Source of the DNA: Umezawaea sp049997955
Lineage (GTDB): Bacteria > Actinomycetota > Actinomycetes > Mycobacteriales > Pseudonocardiaceae
Direction: 5' to 3'
Assembly: GCA_049997955.1 (NCBI GenBank)
Contig: JAEBDY010000012.1
Location: 248,001 to 312,000 of the forward strand
Length of the DNA stretch: 64,000 nt
Part shown: piece by piece, positions 50,007 to 59,047 of the stretch
How positions within the stretch are numbered: the stretch's first letter is position 1
Layout: each line of letters begins with the position of its first letter
Made by a program: the position numbers and the translations under genes
Notes under the pieces: generated by a model
Database searches by the model: none
What the model saw: only the letters and a program-made list of their open reading frames with translations
Told to the model about the DNA's origin: nothing

Positions 50007-50981
50007 ATGAGCCAGATGACCCGGATCGTGGTGCGCAACCCTGGCGGCCCCGACGCGCTCCTCCTGGAGCGCTCGGCGGTGCCTGTTCCAGGGGCGGGGG
50101 AGGTCGTCGTCGAGGCGGAAGCCTCGGGCGTGGCCTTCGGGGACGTGCAGCTCCGGCAGGGCCGGTTTCCGGGGAAGCTGCCCGTGGTGCCCGGCTACGA
50201 CGTGGTCGGTCACGTCACGGCCGTCGGACCGGGAGTGGTGGGGATCGGCGTCGGGCAGCGGGTGGCGGCGTTGACGGTCACCGGGGGCTACGCCACCCAC
50301 GCCTTGGCGAAGGCGGCGTTGGCGGTGCCCGTTCCGGACGACCTGGACGCGGCCCCGGTCACCGCCCTGGTCCTGAACTACCTGACGGCGTGGCAGATGC
50401 TGCGCAGGGTGGCGGGTGTCGAGGAGGGTGGGTCGATCCTGGTGCTCGGCGCCGCGGGCGGGGTCGGGTCCGCGTTGACCGAACTCGCGCTGGGAGAGGG
50501 CGTCCGGGTGTTCGGCACCGCGTCCGCGAGCCGCCACCCGGTGCTGGAAGCCCGCGGTGTCACCGTGGTCGCCGACCAGGGCGCGGTGCCGGAACCGGTC
50601 GACGCCACCTTCGACCCCGTCGGCGGACCGTCGCTGGCGGCCAGTCGCGCCGCGACGAAGCGGAGCGGCGTGGTGGTGTCGTTCGGCATGAGCTTCGCGA
50701 TCGCCGCGAACCTGTCGAAGGCGGGCGGTCTGGCCCGAGCCGTGGCCGCGCTCGCCCGCGCGAAGGTCGTCCCCGGCCCGAAGGTCGTCGGCTACCAGGT
50801 CGCGTCGAGGGCGGACAAGGACCCCGCCGCGTTCCGCGCGGACCTGGCGCACCTCGTCGACCTGCTGTCCCGCGGGGCCGTCGACCCCGCGGTGACCACG
50901 ATGCCGCTGGCACGGGCGGCCGACGCCCACCGGAGGCTCGAAGCGCGCGAGGTCGTCGGCAAACTCGTCCTGGTCCCGTAG
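50007..50981 (+). CDS. Zinc-independent MDR oxidoreductase (quinone reductase-like)
   Basis: A 324-residue MDR protein. Family motifs are PGAGEVVVEAEASGVAFGDVQLRQGRFPGKLPVVPGYDVVGHVTAVG, the full loop that the 36-kb relative lacks, then GILVLGAAGGVGSALTELALG (nucleotide fold). No structural-zinc cysteines are present, so it belongs to the quinone oxidoreductase/enoyl reductase group. A second ATG three codons later (50016) is possible. Probably induced by an electrophile or quinone via the palindrome upstream. A small hairpin at 50983 separates it from the LacI gene. Confidence 0.88.
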   Translation: MSQMTRIVVRNPGGPDALLLERSAVPVPGAGEVVVEAEASGVAFGDVQLRQGRFPGKLPVVPGYDVVGHVTAVGPGVVGIGVGQRVAALTVTGGYATHALAKAALAVPVPDDLDAAPVTALVLNYLTAWQMLRRVAGVEEGGSILVLGAAGGVGSALTELALGEGVRVFGTASASRHPVLEARGVTVVADQGAVPEPVDATFDPVGGPSLAASRAATKRSGVVVSFGMSFAIAANLSKAGGLARAVAALARAKVVPGPKVVGYQVASRADKDPAAFRADLAHLVDLLSRGAVDPAVTTMPLARAADAHRRLEAREVVGKLVLVP

Positions 50982-50982
50982 C

Positions 50983-51000
50983 GGAGGCGCACCCGCCTCC
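50983..51000. terminator. Small hairpin between converging genes
   Basis: GGAGGCG-CACC-CGCCTCC, seven paired bases, lying in the 21-base gap between the oxidoreductase and LacI gene ends. It may act for both. Confidence 0.5.
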
Positions 51001-51002
51001 CG

Positions 51003-52022
51003 TCACGTCGAGTCGCGCACGACGAGTTCGGTCGGCAGCAGCGCCGCGGCGGGCGGCTGGCCCGCGATCAGGTCGAGCAGCAGCCGCACCATCTCGCGGG
51101 TGATCCGCTCGAACGGCTGCCGCACGGTCGTGAGCGTCGGACGGGTGGTCGAGGCGATGCCGGAGTCGTCGAAACCGCCGACGGCCACGTCCCTCGGCAC
51201 GCGCAGGCCCGCGTCCTGGAGCACGGTGAGCGCGCCCGCCGCCATGAGGTCGGACGCCACGAACACCGCGTCGAGGTCCGGCGACCTCGCCAGCAGTTCC
51301 GCCATGGCCGTCTCGCCGCCCGCGCGCGAGTAGTCGCCCTGCGCGATCAGCTCGGGCACGGCGTCCGCGCCGAGGACGTCGCGGTAGCCCGCCAGCCGCT
51401 CCACCCCGCCGGGGGTGTCGAGCGGACCGGTGATCGTGGCGATCCGGGTCCTGCCCCGCTCGCGCAGGTGGCGGACCATGGACCTCGCGCCCGCCCGGTC
51501 GTCCGCGGCGGCGTACGCGACCCTGCCCTCGTGGCCCAGCGGTTTGCCGCAGGTCACGACCGGGATGTCGAACTGGAGGAGTTCGTCGACCAGCGGGTTG
51601 CCGGTGTGCGACGACACCAGCAGCACGCCGTCGACGTGGCCCGCCGCGAGGAACCGGCTGGTGCGCTTGCGCTCGACGTCGCTGCTGGCCGTCATCAGCA
51701 GCAGCGGCAGGTCGTGCTCTGCCAGTTCCTGCGTGCACGCCTGGAGCAGGATGCTGAAGTTCGGGTCCTCGAACAGCCTGCTCTGCGGCTCGGTCAGCAC
51801 GAACGCGACCGAGTGCGCCCGCTGCGTCACCAGGCTCCGCGCCGCGGAGTTCGCCACGTACCCGGTCTTGCGCACGGCCGCGAGCACCGCGTCCAACGCG
51901 ACCGGGCTGACGTTCCGGCCGCCGTTGAGCGCGCGCGACACCGTGCCCCTGGAGACGCCCGCCTCGGCGGCCACGTCGTGGATGGTGGGCCGCGCCCTGC
52001 TCCTGCCCTGCCTGCCGGTCAT
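51003..52022 (-). CDS. LacI-family regulator of galactan utilisation
   Basis: A 339-residue repressor. HTH: RARPTIHDVAAEAGVSRGTVSRALNGGRNVSP, with the hinge helix NSAARSLVTQ; then a periplasmic-binding-type ligand domain. It closes the operon of binding protein and two permeases, 13 bases downstream. The locus also contains GH42 and GH53 genes, so I infer that a beta-galactooligosaccharide is the inducer. Its operators are probably those at 55138 and 55227. Confidence 0.9.
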   Translation of the reverse strand: MTGRQGRSRARPTIHDVAAEAGVSRGTVSRALNGGRNVSPVALDAVLAAVRKTGYVANSAARSLVTQRAHSVAFVLTEPQSRLFEDPNFSILLQACTQELAEHDLPLLLMTASSDVERKRTSRFLAAGHVDGVLLVSSHTGNPLVDELLQFDIPVVTCGKPLGHEGRVAYAAADDRAGARSMVRHLRERGRTRIATITGPLDTPGGVERLAGYRDVLGADAVPELIAQGDYSRAGGETAMAELLARSPDLDAVFVASDLMAAGALTVLQDAGLRVPRDVAVGGFDDSGIASTTRPTLTTVRQPFERITREMVRLLLDLIAGQPPAAALLPTELVVRDST

Positions 52023-52035
52023 GGCCCACTTCCCT

Positions 52036-52869
52036 TCACGCCTTCACCGCTCCGGAGAGCAGGTCCACGCGCCAGTATCGCTGGAGCGTGAGGAACAGCG
52101 CGATCAGAGGCAGCACCGACACCAGCGAGCCCACGATCGCGGAGGTGTAGAGCGCGGGCGTGGTGTTGCCCTGGTTGAGCAGGGTGTAGAGCCCGAGCGT
52201 CACCGGGAACTTCTCGTCGTCGCCGAGCATGATGAACGGCAGCAGGAAGTTGTTCCAGATCGCGACGAACTGGAACAGGAACACCGTGACCAGGCCGGGC
52301 GCCATCATCGGCACGGCGATCGACCACAGGATCCGGCCCTCGCCCGCGCCGTCCGTCCTGGCCGCCTCCACCACGTCCTCCGGCACGGCGGCGGCCGCGT
52401 AGATCCGGGCGAGGTAGATCCCGTACGGGCTCAGGACGCTCGGCACCAGCACCGACAGGTAGGTGTCGGCGAGCCCCACCTCGGAGATCAGCAGGTACTG
52501 CGGAACGGCCAGCACGACCGACGGGACCAGCACCCCCGCGATGAGCGCGTTGAAGACCACGGTGCGGCCGCGGAAGGAGAACTTCGCCAGCGCGTACCCG
52601 GTGAGGCCCGACAGCGCTGCGGACAGCAGCGCGCCGACGCCCGCGTAGAGCGCGGAGTTGGCCATCCACTGCCAGAACACACCGTCCCGGTAGGACGAGA
52701 GGTCGCCCAGGTTGGTCAGCAGGGACGTGCCGGGGGTGAACGTGGACGTGGCGAACAGCTCGCCGCTGCTCTTGGTCGCCGCCACCACGACCCACGCGAC
52801 CGGCAGGAGGCAGTAGGCGGCGCCGAGCAGCAGGACCGCGGTGGGCAGCGCGCCGAGGGCCCGCCTCAC
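52036..52869 (-). CDS. Sugar ABC transporter permease (MalG-like)
   Basis: A 277-residue permease with six TM helices. The EAA loop is seen in VPEDVVEAARTDGAGEGRILWSIAVPMMAPG. Carbohydrate uptake subfamily 1 (CUT1) type. The GTG overlaps the stop of the MalF-like gene by four bases. No ATPase gene is nearby, so a shared MsiK-type ATPase probably powers the importer. Confidence 0.9.
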   Translation of the reverse strand: MRRALGALPTAVLLLGAAYCLLPVAWVVVAATKSSGELFATSTFTPGTSLLTNLGDLSSYRDGVFWQWMANSALYAGVGALLSAALSGLTGYALAKFSFRGRTVVFNALIAGVLVPSVVLAVPQYLLISEVGLADTYLSVLVPSVLSPYGIYLARIYAAAAVPEDVVEAARTDGAGEGRILWSIAVPMMAPGLVTVFLFQFVAIWNNFLLPFIMLGDDEKFPVTLGLYTLLNQGNTTPALYTSAIVGSLVSVLPLIALFLTLQRYWRVDLLSGAVKA

Positions 52870-53789
52870 CCCTCACCGCCGAAGGCCCGCGACCGGGTGA
52901 TCCTCAGCAGGCCGAACGACAGCACGAACATCACCGCGGCGATCACCACGGACGCCGCCGCGGCGGAGTGGATGTCGCCCCGGACGAAGGCGTCCTGGTA
53001 GATCTTCATCAGCGGGCTCCAGGTGCGCGACAGCGAGTTAGTCAGCGGCGCCAGCGTCGTCGGCTCGGCGTAGACCTGGAGGGTCGCGACGACGGAGAAC
53101 AGCGTCGTCAGCACCAGCGCGGGCGCGACGAGCGGGATCTTGATCCGCAGCGCGATCTGCCACGGCGAGCAGCCGTCGATCCGGGCGGCCTCGTAGAGGT
53201 CGCGCGGGATGGACCGCAGCGCCGTGTAGAGGACGATCATGTTGTAGCCGACGCCTCCCCACACCGCGATGTTGGCCAGCGCGAAGTAGATGCCGGTCGG
53301 CGACAGCAGGTCCACCCCCGGCAGGGACAGCTCGTCCAGCAGTTGCACGAACGGGCTCGTGGACGGCAGGTACAGGAAGCCCCACAGCAGCGTCGCGATG
53401 ACGCCGGGGATCGCGTAGGGCAGGAAGATCGCGATGCGGGAGAAGCCGCGCGCCCGCGCCCGGTCCTCGTCCAGCAGCAGCGCGAACACCAGTGCCAGCA
53501 ACAACATCGTGGGCACCAGCAGCGCGCCGTACCCGAGCACGCGCAGCGCGCCCGCGCCCATCTCGGAGTCGGTGAGGGCGCGCACGTAGTTGCCGAGGCC
53601 CGTGAAGACCTCCTTGCGGCTGCCCCTGCCCAGGCCGAGGCCGCTCACCTCGATCCGGAACAGGCTCAGGTAGACCGTGTACGCGATGGGGATCGCGAGC
53701 ACCAGCAGGAAGAGGACCACCGCGGGAGCGACGAAGAGGTAGGGCGTCGCCGCTCCCGCGCGCCGCGGCCGGGACGTCGTGGACGGCAC
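52866..53789 (-). CDS. Sugar ABC transporter permease (MalF-like)
   Basis: A 307-residue CUT1 permease, six TM segments, starting with TPYLFVAPAVVLFLLVLAIPIAYTVYLSLF. The EAA loop is IPRDLYEAARIDGCSPWQIALRIKIPLVAP. Coupled to the binding protein (four-base gap) and to the second permease. Confidence 0.92.
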   Translation of the reverse strand: MPSTTSRPRRAGAATPYLFVAPAVVLFLLVLAIPIAYTVYLSLFRIEVSGLGLGRGSRKEVFTGLGNYVRALTDSEMGAGALRVLGYGALLVPTMLLLALVFALLLDEDRARARGFSRIAIFLPYAIPGVIATLLWGFLYLPSTSPFVQLLDELSLPGVDLLSPTGIYFALANIAVWGGVGYNMIVLYTALRSIPRDLYEAARIDGCSPWQIALRIKIPLVAPALVLTTLFSVVATLQVYAEPTTLAPLTNSLSRTWSPLMKIYQDAFVRGDIHSAAAASVVIAAVMFVLSFGLLRITRSRAFGGEG

Positions 53790-53793
53790 CGGG

Positions 53794-55083
53794 TCAGCCG
53801 ACCTTGAACCCGCTGGCCCGCATGTCCTCGACGGTGGCCTGCTGCATCGCGGTCAGCGCGGGCACCAGGTCCGTCCCGCCGGTGATCGCGGCGCCGAAGG
53901 CGTTCTTGTACGCGGTGTAGGCGACGTTGACGTTGGGGCCCCAGGTGAAGCCCGACGCCGTCGAGGCGATCTTCTGCGCCGTGGCGTAGAAGTCGGTCTG
54001 GGCGGGGAAGAACGCGGGCGGCTTCCGCAGCGCGGTCCCGGTCTGCGCCTTGGTCGCGGCCGGGTAGACGCCGCTGTCGGCCACCAGGGCGGCGACCGCG
54101 TCCGGATCGGTGTTGAGCCAGATCGCGAACTCCACCGCGGCCTTCTGCTTCTTCGACCCCGACGTCACCGCCGTGGTCGACCCGCCCCAGTTGCCGGTGC
54201 GCGGCGACGCGGCGTCCCACTGCGGCAGGGGAGCCATGGCCCACTTGCCGATGGTGCTCTGCGCGTTGCCCGCCAGCACGCCGGGAGCCCACACGGCGCT
54301 GACCCAGCCGACCTGGGTGCCGTCGTTGAGGGCCTTGTTCCACTCGGGGGTGTACATCGGGGTCTTGTCGACCGCGCCCTCGGCGACCAGTCCGCTCCAG
54401 TAGGCGGCGACCTTCCTCGTCGCGGTGTCGTCGACCGAGACCTTCCAGGTGTCGCCGTCGATGCCCCACCACGAGCCGCCCGCCTGCTGTGCGAGGCCCG
54501 CGAACCAGCCGGGGTCGTTGGAGGAGAACGTGCCCAGGAACTTGTCCGGCGCCTTGGAGCGCAGGGTCCTCGCCGTCTGCGCGTACTCGTCCCAGGTCTT
54601 CGGCACGGTGAGGCCGTACTGCTCGAACAGGTCGGCGCGGTAGTAGAACATCATCGGCCCGGAGTCCTGCGGGATCGCGTACACGCCGTCACCGCCCAGC
54701 GTGACCTGCTGCCACACGCCGTCGGGGAACTCGCCCTTCACCGCGGACGCGTCGGCGGAGATGTCGGCCAGCACGTCGTTGCTCAGGAGGGTCGGGAGGG
54801 CCTGGAACTCGACCTGCGCCAGGTCGGGACCGCTGCCAGCCTTGGAGCTGGTCAGCAGCTTGGTGACGAGGTCGTCGCCCTGGGCCTGCTTGCTCAGCGC
54901 GACCCTGGTGTCCGGGTGGGCCGAGTTCCACCGCTCGACGACCTTCTCGATGTTGGGCGTCCACGCCCAGAAGCTCAGCTCGGTGGGACCGTCGGTGGCC
55001 TGGTCGTCGCTGCTGCCGCAGGCGGCCAGCAGGACGAGGCCGAGGCCGGCCGCCACGGCCTTCCTGGCGATGTCGAGTCGCAT
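53794..55083 (-). CDS. Sugar-binding lipoprotein of ABC transporter
   Basis: A 429-residue extracellular solute-binding protein of family 1. The signal ends in the lipobox LLAAC. ELSFWAWTPNIEKVVERWNSAHPDTRV is the typical first strand, and GGDGVYAIPQDSGPMMFYYRADLFEQYGL is the family hinge. ATG at 55081-55083. First gene of the leftward operon binding protein-permease-permease-LacI, divergent from the GH42/GH53 genes; the cargo is probably beta-galactooligosaccharide released by GH53. Confidence 0.92.
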   Translation of the reverse strand: MRLDIARKAVAAGLGLVLLAACGSSDDQATDGPTELSFWAWTPNIEKVVERWNSAHPDTRVALSKQAQGDDLVTKLLTSSKAGSGPDLAQVEFQALPTLLSNDVLADISADASAVKGEFPDGVWQQVTLGGDGVYAIPQDSGPMMFYYRADLFEQYGLTVPKTWDEYAQTARTLRSKAPDKFLGTFSSNDPGWFAGLAQQAGGSWWGIDGDTWKVSVDDTATRKVAAYWSGLVAEGAVDKTPMYTPEWNKALNDGTQVGWVSAVWAPGVLAGNAQSTIGKWAMAPLPQWDAASPRTGNWGGSTTAVTSGSKKQKAAVEFAIWLNTDPDAVAALVADSGVYPAATKAQTGTALRKPPAFFPAQTDFYATAQKIASTASGFTWGPNVNVAYTAYKNAFGAAITGGTDLVPALTAMQQATVEDMRASGFKVG

Positions 55084-55137
55084 GGGGTTCTCCGGTGGGG
55101 TCAGCGTCGCCAGCGACTGCACCGGCGAGGACGAGCG

Positions 55138-55153
55138 CTGTGAACGTGCACAG
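55138..55153. promoter_or_regulatory. LacI-type operator (CTGTGAACGTGCACAG)
   Basis: A 16-base palindrome with one mismatched pair and central ACGT, in the divergent region between the ABC operon and the GH42 gene. It lies 55 bases upstream of the binding-protein start. Confidence 0.65.
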
Positions 55154-55226
55154 TAGTTCGCCTGGTTGGCGTGCTGTCAACTGCTTGACACGTGGCTACA
55201 ACTGCGAAGTAACCTGGCAGACCGAC

Positions 55227-55240
55227 TGTGAACGTTCCCA
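55227..55240. promoter_or_regulatory. LacI-type operator (TGTGAACGTTCCCA)
   Basis: Core GAACGTTC is a perfect palindrome, about 30 bases before the GH42 start. It shares TGTGAACGT with the site at 55138, so one repressor, most simply the LacI of this locus, could control both directions. Confidence 0.65.
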
Positions 55241-55256
55241 AAAACCAGGAGATTCG

Positions 55257-57296
55257 ATGGCCAGTGTGGTGCGAGAGCAGGCCGTGCGGGCCCTCCGGTC
55301 GGACGGGCCGCCGACTCCCGTGGGCGTCGACGGGATGGTGTTCGGCGGCGACTACAACCCCGAGCAGTGGCCCGAGCACGTGTGGCTGGAGGACGTCGAG
55401 CTCATGCGGCGGGCCGGGGTCAACCTGGTCAGCGTCGGCATCCACTCGTGGGCCCTGCTCGAACCCCGACCCGGCGAGCACGACTTCGGCTGGCTCGACC
55501 GCCTGCTCGACCTGCTGCACGGCGCGGGCATCGGGGCGAACCTCGCCACGCCGACGGTCGCGCCGCCCGCCTGGCTGTACCGCGCCCACCCCGACATCCG
55601 GCCCGTCGACCGGAACGGCGTGGTGCTCGAACTCGGGTCACGGGCCACCTTCTGCCCGAGCGCCCCCGCCTACCGGGCCGCCGCCCTGGGGATCACCAGG
55701 GCGCTGGCCCTGCGCTACGCCGACCACCCCGCCCTGGCGATGTGGCACGTGCACAACGAGTACGGCGCACCCGTCGGGTCCTGCTTCTGCCCGGAGTCCG
55801 CGAGGGCGTTCCGCGAGTGGCTCCTGGCCAGGCACGGCGACCTCACGGCGCTCAACTCGGCGTGGGGCACCACCTTCTGGGGCCAGCGGTACGGCGAGTG
55901 GGAGGAGATCGAGCCGCCACGCGCCAGCGGCTCGACGGTGAACCCCGCGCAGCGGCTGGACTTCCTGCGCTTCTGCTCCGACGCGCTGCTGGACTGCTTC
56001 CGCGCCGAGCGCGACGCGCTGCGCGAGTTGTCCCCCGGAGTGCCCGTCACCACCAACTTCATGACGACCAACTGCAAGTCCGTCGACTACTGGCGCTGGG
56101 CGGACGAGGTCGACGTGGTGGCGAACGACCACTACCTGACCGCCGAGGCCGACCGGAACCACGTCGACCTGGCGATGTCGGCCGACCTCACCCGCTCCGT
56201 GGCGGGCGGGCGTCCGTGGATGCTGATGGAGCACTCCACCAGCGCGGTGAACTGGCAGCCCCGCAACGTCGCCAAGCGGCCGGGGGAGATGGTCCGCAAC
56301 AGCGTCACCCACGTCGCCAGGGGCGCCGACGCGGTGATGTTCTTCCAGTGGCGCGCTTCCCGCTTCGGCGCGGAGAAGTTCCACTCGGCGATGCTGCCGC
56401 ACTCCGGCACCCGCAGCAGGGTGTGGCACGACGTCGTGCGGCTCGGTGGCCACCTCGCCGCGCTGCGCGAGCTGCGCGGCAGCCGGGTGCTCGCCGACGT
56501 CGCCGTGCTGTGGGACTGGGAATCCTGGTGGGCGCTGGAACTCGACTGGCGGCCGTCGTCCGAACTGGACTACCGGGACCGCGTCGGCGCGTTCTACGAA
56601 CTGCTCTGGGACGCCCACCTCACCGTCGACTTCGTCGCCCCCGGCGCCGACCTGGGCGGCTACCCGCTCGTCGTCGTGCCCTCGCTGTACCTGACCACCC
56701 CGGCGGCCGCGACCGTGCTGACCGAGTACGTGCGTGACGGCGGAACCCTGGTGGTGTCGTACTTCTCCGGCATCGTGGACGCGAACGACACCATCCACCC
56801 CGGTGCCCATCCCGGTGCGCTGCGGGACGTGCTCGGCGTGGAGGTGGAGGAGTGGCTGCCCCTGCGCGCGGGGGAGCGGGTGCTGCTCGACGGCGGCGCG
56901 CACGCCGACACGTGGGCGGAGGACGTGCTGCTCACCGGCGCGGACGCCGTCGTCCGGTATGTCGACGGTCCGAGTGCGGGCGGTCCCGCCGTCACCCGGC
57001 ACCGGTTCGGCGCGGGCGTCGCCTGGTACGTCTCGACCCGGATGGACCGCGCGGCCCTCGGCCTGGTCCTGCACGACGCGTGCGTGGACGCGGGTGTCGA
57101 CGTGCGCGTCGACCTGCCCGCGGACGTGGAGGTCGTGCGGCGGGCCACCGAGGACGCCGAGTACCTCTTCGTCGTCAACCACAACGACCACGCCGTGCGC
57201 GTCGACGCCCGCGGCACGGAACTGCTCTCCGGGCAGGTTTGCGACCCGGACCTGCTCGTCGCGCCCGGCGGCGTCGCCGTGGTGCGCGTGACGTGA
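55257..57296 (+). CDS. GH42 beta-galactosidase
   Basis: A 679-residue intracellular enzyme (no signal peptide) that removes galactose from beta-galactosides. Opening motif: VFGGDYNPEQWPEHVWLEDVELMRRAGVNLVSVGIHSWALLEPRPG. Acid/base E168 lies in WHVHNEYG, and the nucleophile E325 in WMLMEHSTSAVNW. The trimerisation domain (about 405-610) and a small C-terminal beta domain follow. Together with the GH53 endo-galactanase encoded next, it would process galactooligosaccharides imported by the adjacent transporter. ATG has AGGAG. Confidence 0.95.
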   Translation: MASVVREQAVRALRSDGPPTPVGVDGMVFGGDYNPEQWPEHVWLEDVELMRRAGVNLVSVGIHSWALLEPRPGEHDFGWLDRLLDLLHGAGIGANLATPTVAPPAWLYRAHPDIRPVDRNGVVLELGSRATFCPSAPAYRAAALGITRALALRYADHPALAMWHVHNEYGAPVGSCFCPESARAFREWLLARHGDLTALNSAWGTTFWGQRYGEWEEIEPPRASGSTVNPAQRLDFLRFCSDALLDCFRAERDALRELSPGVPVTTNFMTTNCKSVDYWRWADEVDVVANDHYLTAEADRNHVDLAMSADLTRSVAGGRPWMLMEHSTSAVNWQPRNVAKRPGEMVRNSVTHVARGADAVMFFQWRASRFGAEKFHSAMLPHSGTRSRVWHDVVRLGGHLAALRELRGSRVLADVAVLWDWESWWALELDWRPSSELDYRDRVGAFYELLWDAHLTVDFVAPGADLGGYPLVVVPSLYLTTPAAATVLTEYVRDGGTLVVSYFSGIVDANDTIHPGAHPGALRDVLGVEVEEWLPLRAGERVLLDGGAHADTWAEDVLLTGADAVVRYVDGPSAGGPAVTRHRFGAGVAWYVSTRMDRAALGLVLHDACVDAGVDVRVDLPADVEVVRRATEDAEYLFVVNHNDHAVRVDARGTELLSGQVCDPDLLVAPGGVAVVRVT

Positions 57297-57326
57297 CCCT
57301 GCACGTTCTCAACGAGGAGGACGACC

Positions 57327-58853
57327 ATGACCTTTCCACGACGACTGCTCGCCGTGGTGGCGGCCTTGGCGTTGGCGGTGGGCTTGTCGCCACCGGCCAG
57401 CGCCGCCGCCACCCCGACCAACGGCGGTTTCGAGGCCGGTAGCGGCACGGCCAACCCCACCGGGTGGACGACCAGCGGCACGACCGGCGCGTCGTTCACC
57501 GAAGCGGGCGGCCACTCGGGCTCCTACCGGCTGTCCCACTACTCGGCCTCGGCCTACGAGGTCGAGACCCGGCAGGTCCTCACCGGGGTGTCGAACGGCT
57601 GGCACACGCTGCGGGTGCGGGTGCGCTCCGGCGGCACGTCCCACATCGCGCTGAGGGACTGCGGCGGGGCGGAACAGCGCGCCCACCTGCCGATCAGCGC
57701 GGGCGCGCTGTGGATCGAACTCGCCGTGTCCGCCCAGGTCACCACCGGCCGCTGCACGATCGCGCTGGTGTCCAAGGGGAAGGCCGGGAGCTGGGCGAAC
57801 TTCGACGACGTCCGGTTCACCGCCGAGCGCACGTCCCTCGCGATCCGCGGCGGCGACGTGTCGAGCCTGAAGAAGGGCGAGGACCACGGCGCCGTGTACC
57901 GCACCGCGTCCGGCGCGGCGCAGGACGCCCTGGCGATCCTGAAGGCCAACGGCGCCAACTACTTCCGGCTCAAGGTGTGGGTGAACCCCGCCGACGGCTA
58001 CAACGACAGGGACGACGTCCTCGCGATGGCCAGGCGCGTCAAGGCGCTCGGCCTCAAGCTGCTCGTCGACTTCCACTACTCCGACACCTGGGCCGACCCC
58101 GGCAAGCAGTACAAGCCCGCGGCGTGGGCGTCCTACGACTTCGCCCGGCTGTCCAAGGCGGTCTACGACCACACCTACGACGTGCTGAACGCGTTGAAGG
58201 CGCAGGGAACCACCGCCGACATGGTGCAGGTGGGCAACGAGACCAACGCGGGGATGCTCTGGCCGGAGGGGTCCATCGACAACTGGGACCAGCTCGCCCG
58301 GCTGCTCACCAGCGGCGCGAACGCCGTGAAGGCCGTCTCGTCCTCGACCAGGGTCGCCCTGCACATGGCCAACGGCGCTCGCGGCGCCGACGTGCGCTGG
58401 TGGTTCGACAACGCCGTCTCCCGGAACGTGCCCTTCGACGTCATCGCCCTGTCCTACTACGGCTACTGGCACGGCACGCTCGGCGAACTCCAGCAGACCC
58501 TGTTCGACGTGACCGCGCGCTACGGCAGGGACGTGCTGGTGGCGGAGACCGCCTACCCGTTCACCATGGCCGACGCCGACTTCGAGCTGAACTCGCTGAA
58601 CGACCCCTCGCTGCTGGTCCCCGGCTACCCGGCCACCTCCGAGGGGCAGTTGGCGAACTTCCGCGACGTGCTCAGCGTCGTGCAGGCCGTGCCGCGAGGA
58701 CTCGGCGCGGTGTACTGGGAGCCCACCTGGACCGCCGTGCCGGGCAACGGCTGGGACCCCGCGGACCCGAATTCCGGGGACGGCTGGGACAACCAGGCGC
58801 TGTTCGACTGGTCAGGTCGCGCGCTGCCCGCGATCACCGCGTTCTCGCGCTGA
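57327..58853 (+). CDS. Secreted GH53 endo-beta-1,4-galactanase
   Basis: A 508-residue secreted enzyme. A signal peptide (RRLLAVVAALALAVGLSPPASA) leads to a carbohydrate-binding-like N-terminal domain (about 30-165; NGGFEAGSGTANPTGWTTSG, a CBM-type jelly roll) and the GH53 catalytic barrel. Catalytic residues are the acid/base E305 in MVQVGNETNAGMLWPEG and the nucleophile E407 in LVAETAYPF; GGDVSSLKKGED and LLVDFHYSDTWADPGKQ are typical. It cuts type I arabinogalactan outside the cell. It is 30 bases after the GH42 gene, and the same operator controls both. Confidence 0.95.
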   Translation: MTFPRRLLAVVAALALAVGLSPPASAAATPTNGGFEAGSGTANPTGWTTSGTTGASFTEAGGHSGSYRLSHYSASAYEVETRQVLTGVSNGWHTLRVRVRSGGTSHIALRDCGGAEQRAHLPISAGALWIELAVSAQVTTGRCTIALVSKGKAGSWANFDDVRFTAERTSLAIRGGDVSSLKKGEDHGAVYRTASGAAQDALAILKANGANYFRLKVWVNPADGYNDRDDVLAMARRVKALGLKLLVDFHYSDTWADPGKQYKPAAWASYDFARLSKAVYDHTYDVLNALKAQGTTADMVQVGNETNAGMLWPEGSIDNWDQLARLLTSGANAVKAVSSSTRVALHMANGARGADVRWWFDNAVSRNVPFDVIALSYYGYWHGTLGELQQTLFDVTARYGRDVLVAETAYPFTMADADFELNSLNDPSLLVPGYPATSEGQLANFRDVLSVVQAVPRGLGAVYWEPTWTAVPGNGWDPADPNSGDGWDNQALFDWSGRALPAITAFSR

Positions 58854-58887
58854 TTGTTGCGCATTTCACCGCTCTAGAACTGTGTGT

Positions 58888-58916
58888 TTGACAATCGCAA
58901 TCCCAGTGGGCGAACA
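58888..58916 (+). promoter_or_regulatory. Likely trpBA promoter
   Basis: TTGACA (58888-58893), 18 bases, GAACAT (58912-58917). The -35 matches the sigma-70 consensus fully, the -10 only moderately. It would give a leader of about 120 bases before trpB. Confidence 0.45.
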
Positions 58917-58937
58917 TGGTGTCGAGCCGTTCGTGGT

Positions 58938-58975
58938 GCACGGGTACCGGGGCCTGTATCCCCTGGTACCCGTGC
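58938..58975 (+). terminator. Stem-loop in the trpB leader
   Basis: GCACGGGTACCGGGG (58938-58952) pairs with CCCC-T-GGTACCCGTGC (58960-58975), a 15-base stem with one bulge and a seven-base loop. It may end the galactanase transcript or act as an attenuator in the leader of trpB. Confidence 0.6.
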
Positions 58976-59047
58976 AGGCGACGGTGTGTGCTGCCCAGGT
59001 GATCCGTGGCCTGCGGCAATCATTGGCAACAGTTCCGGAGGATCGTC

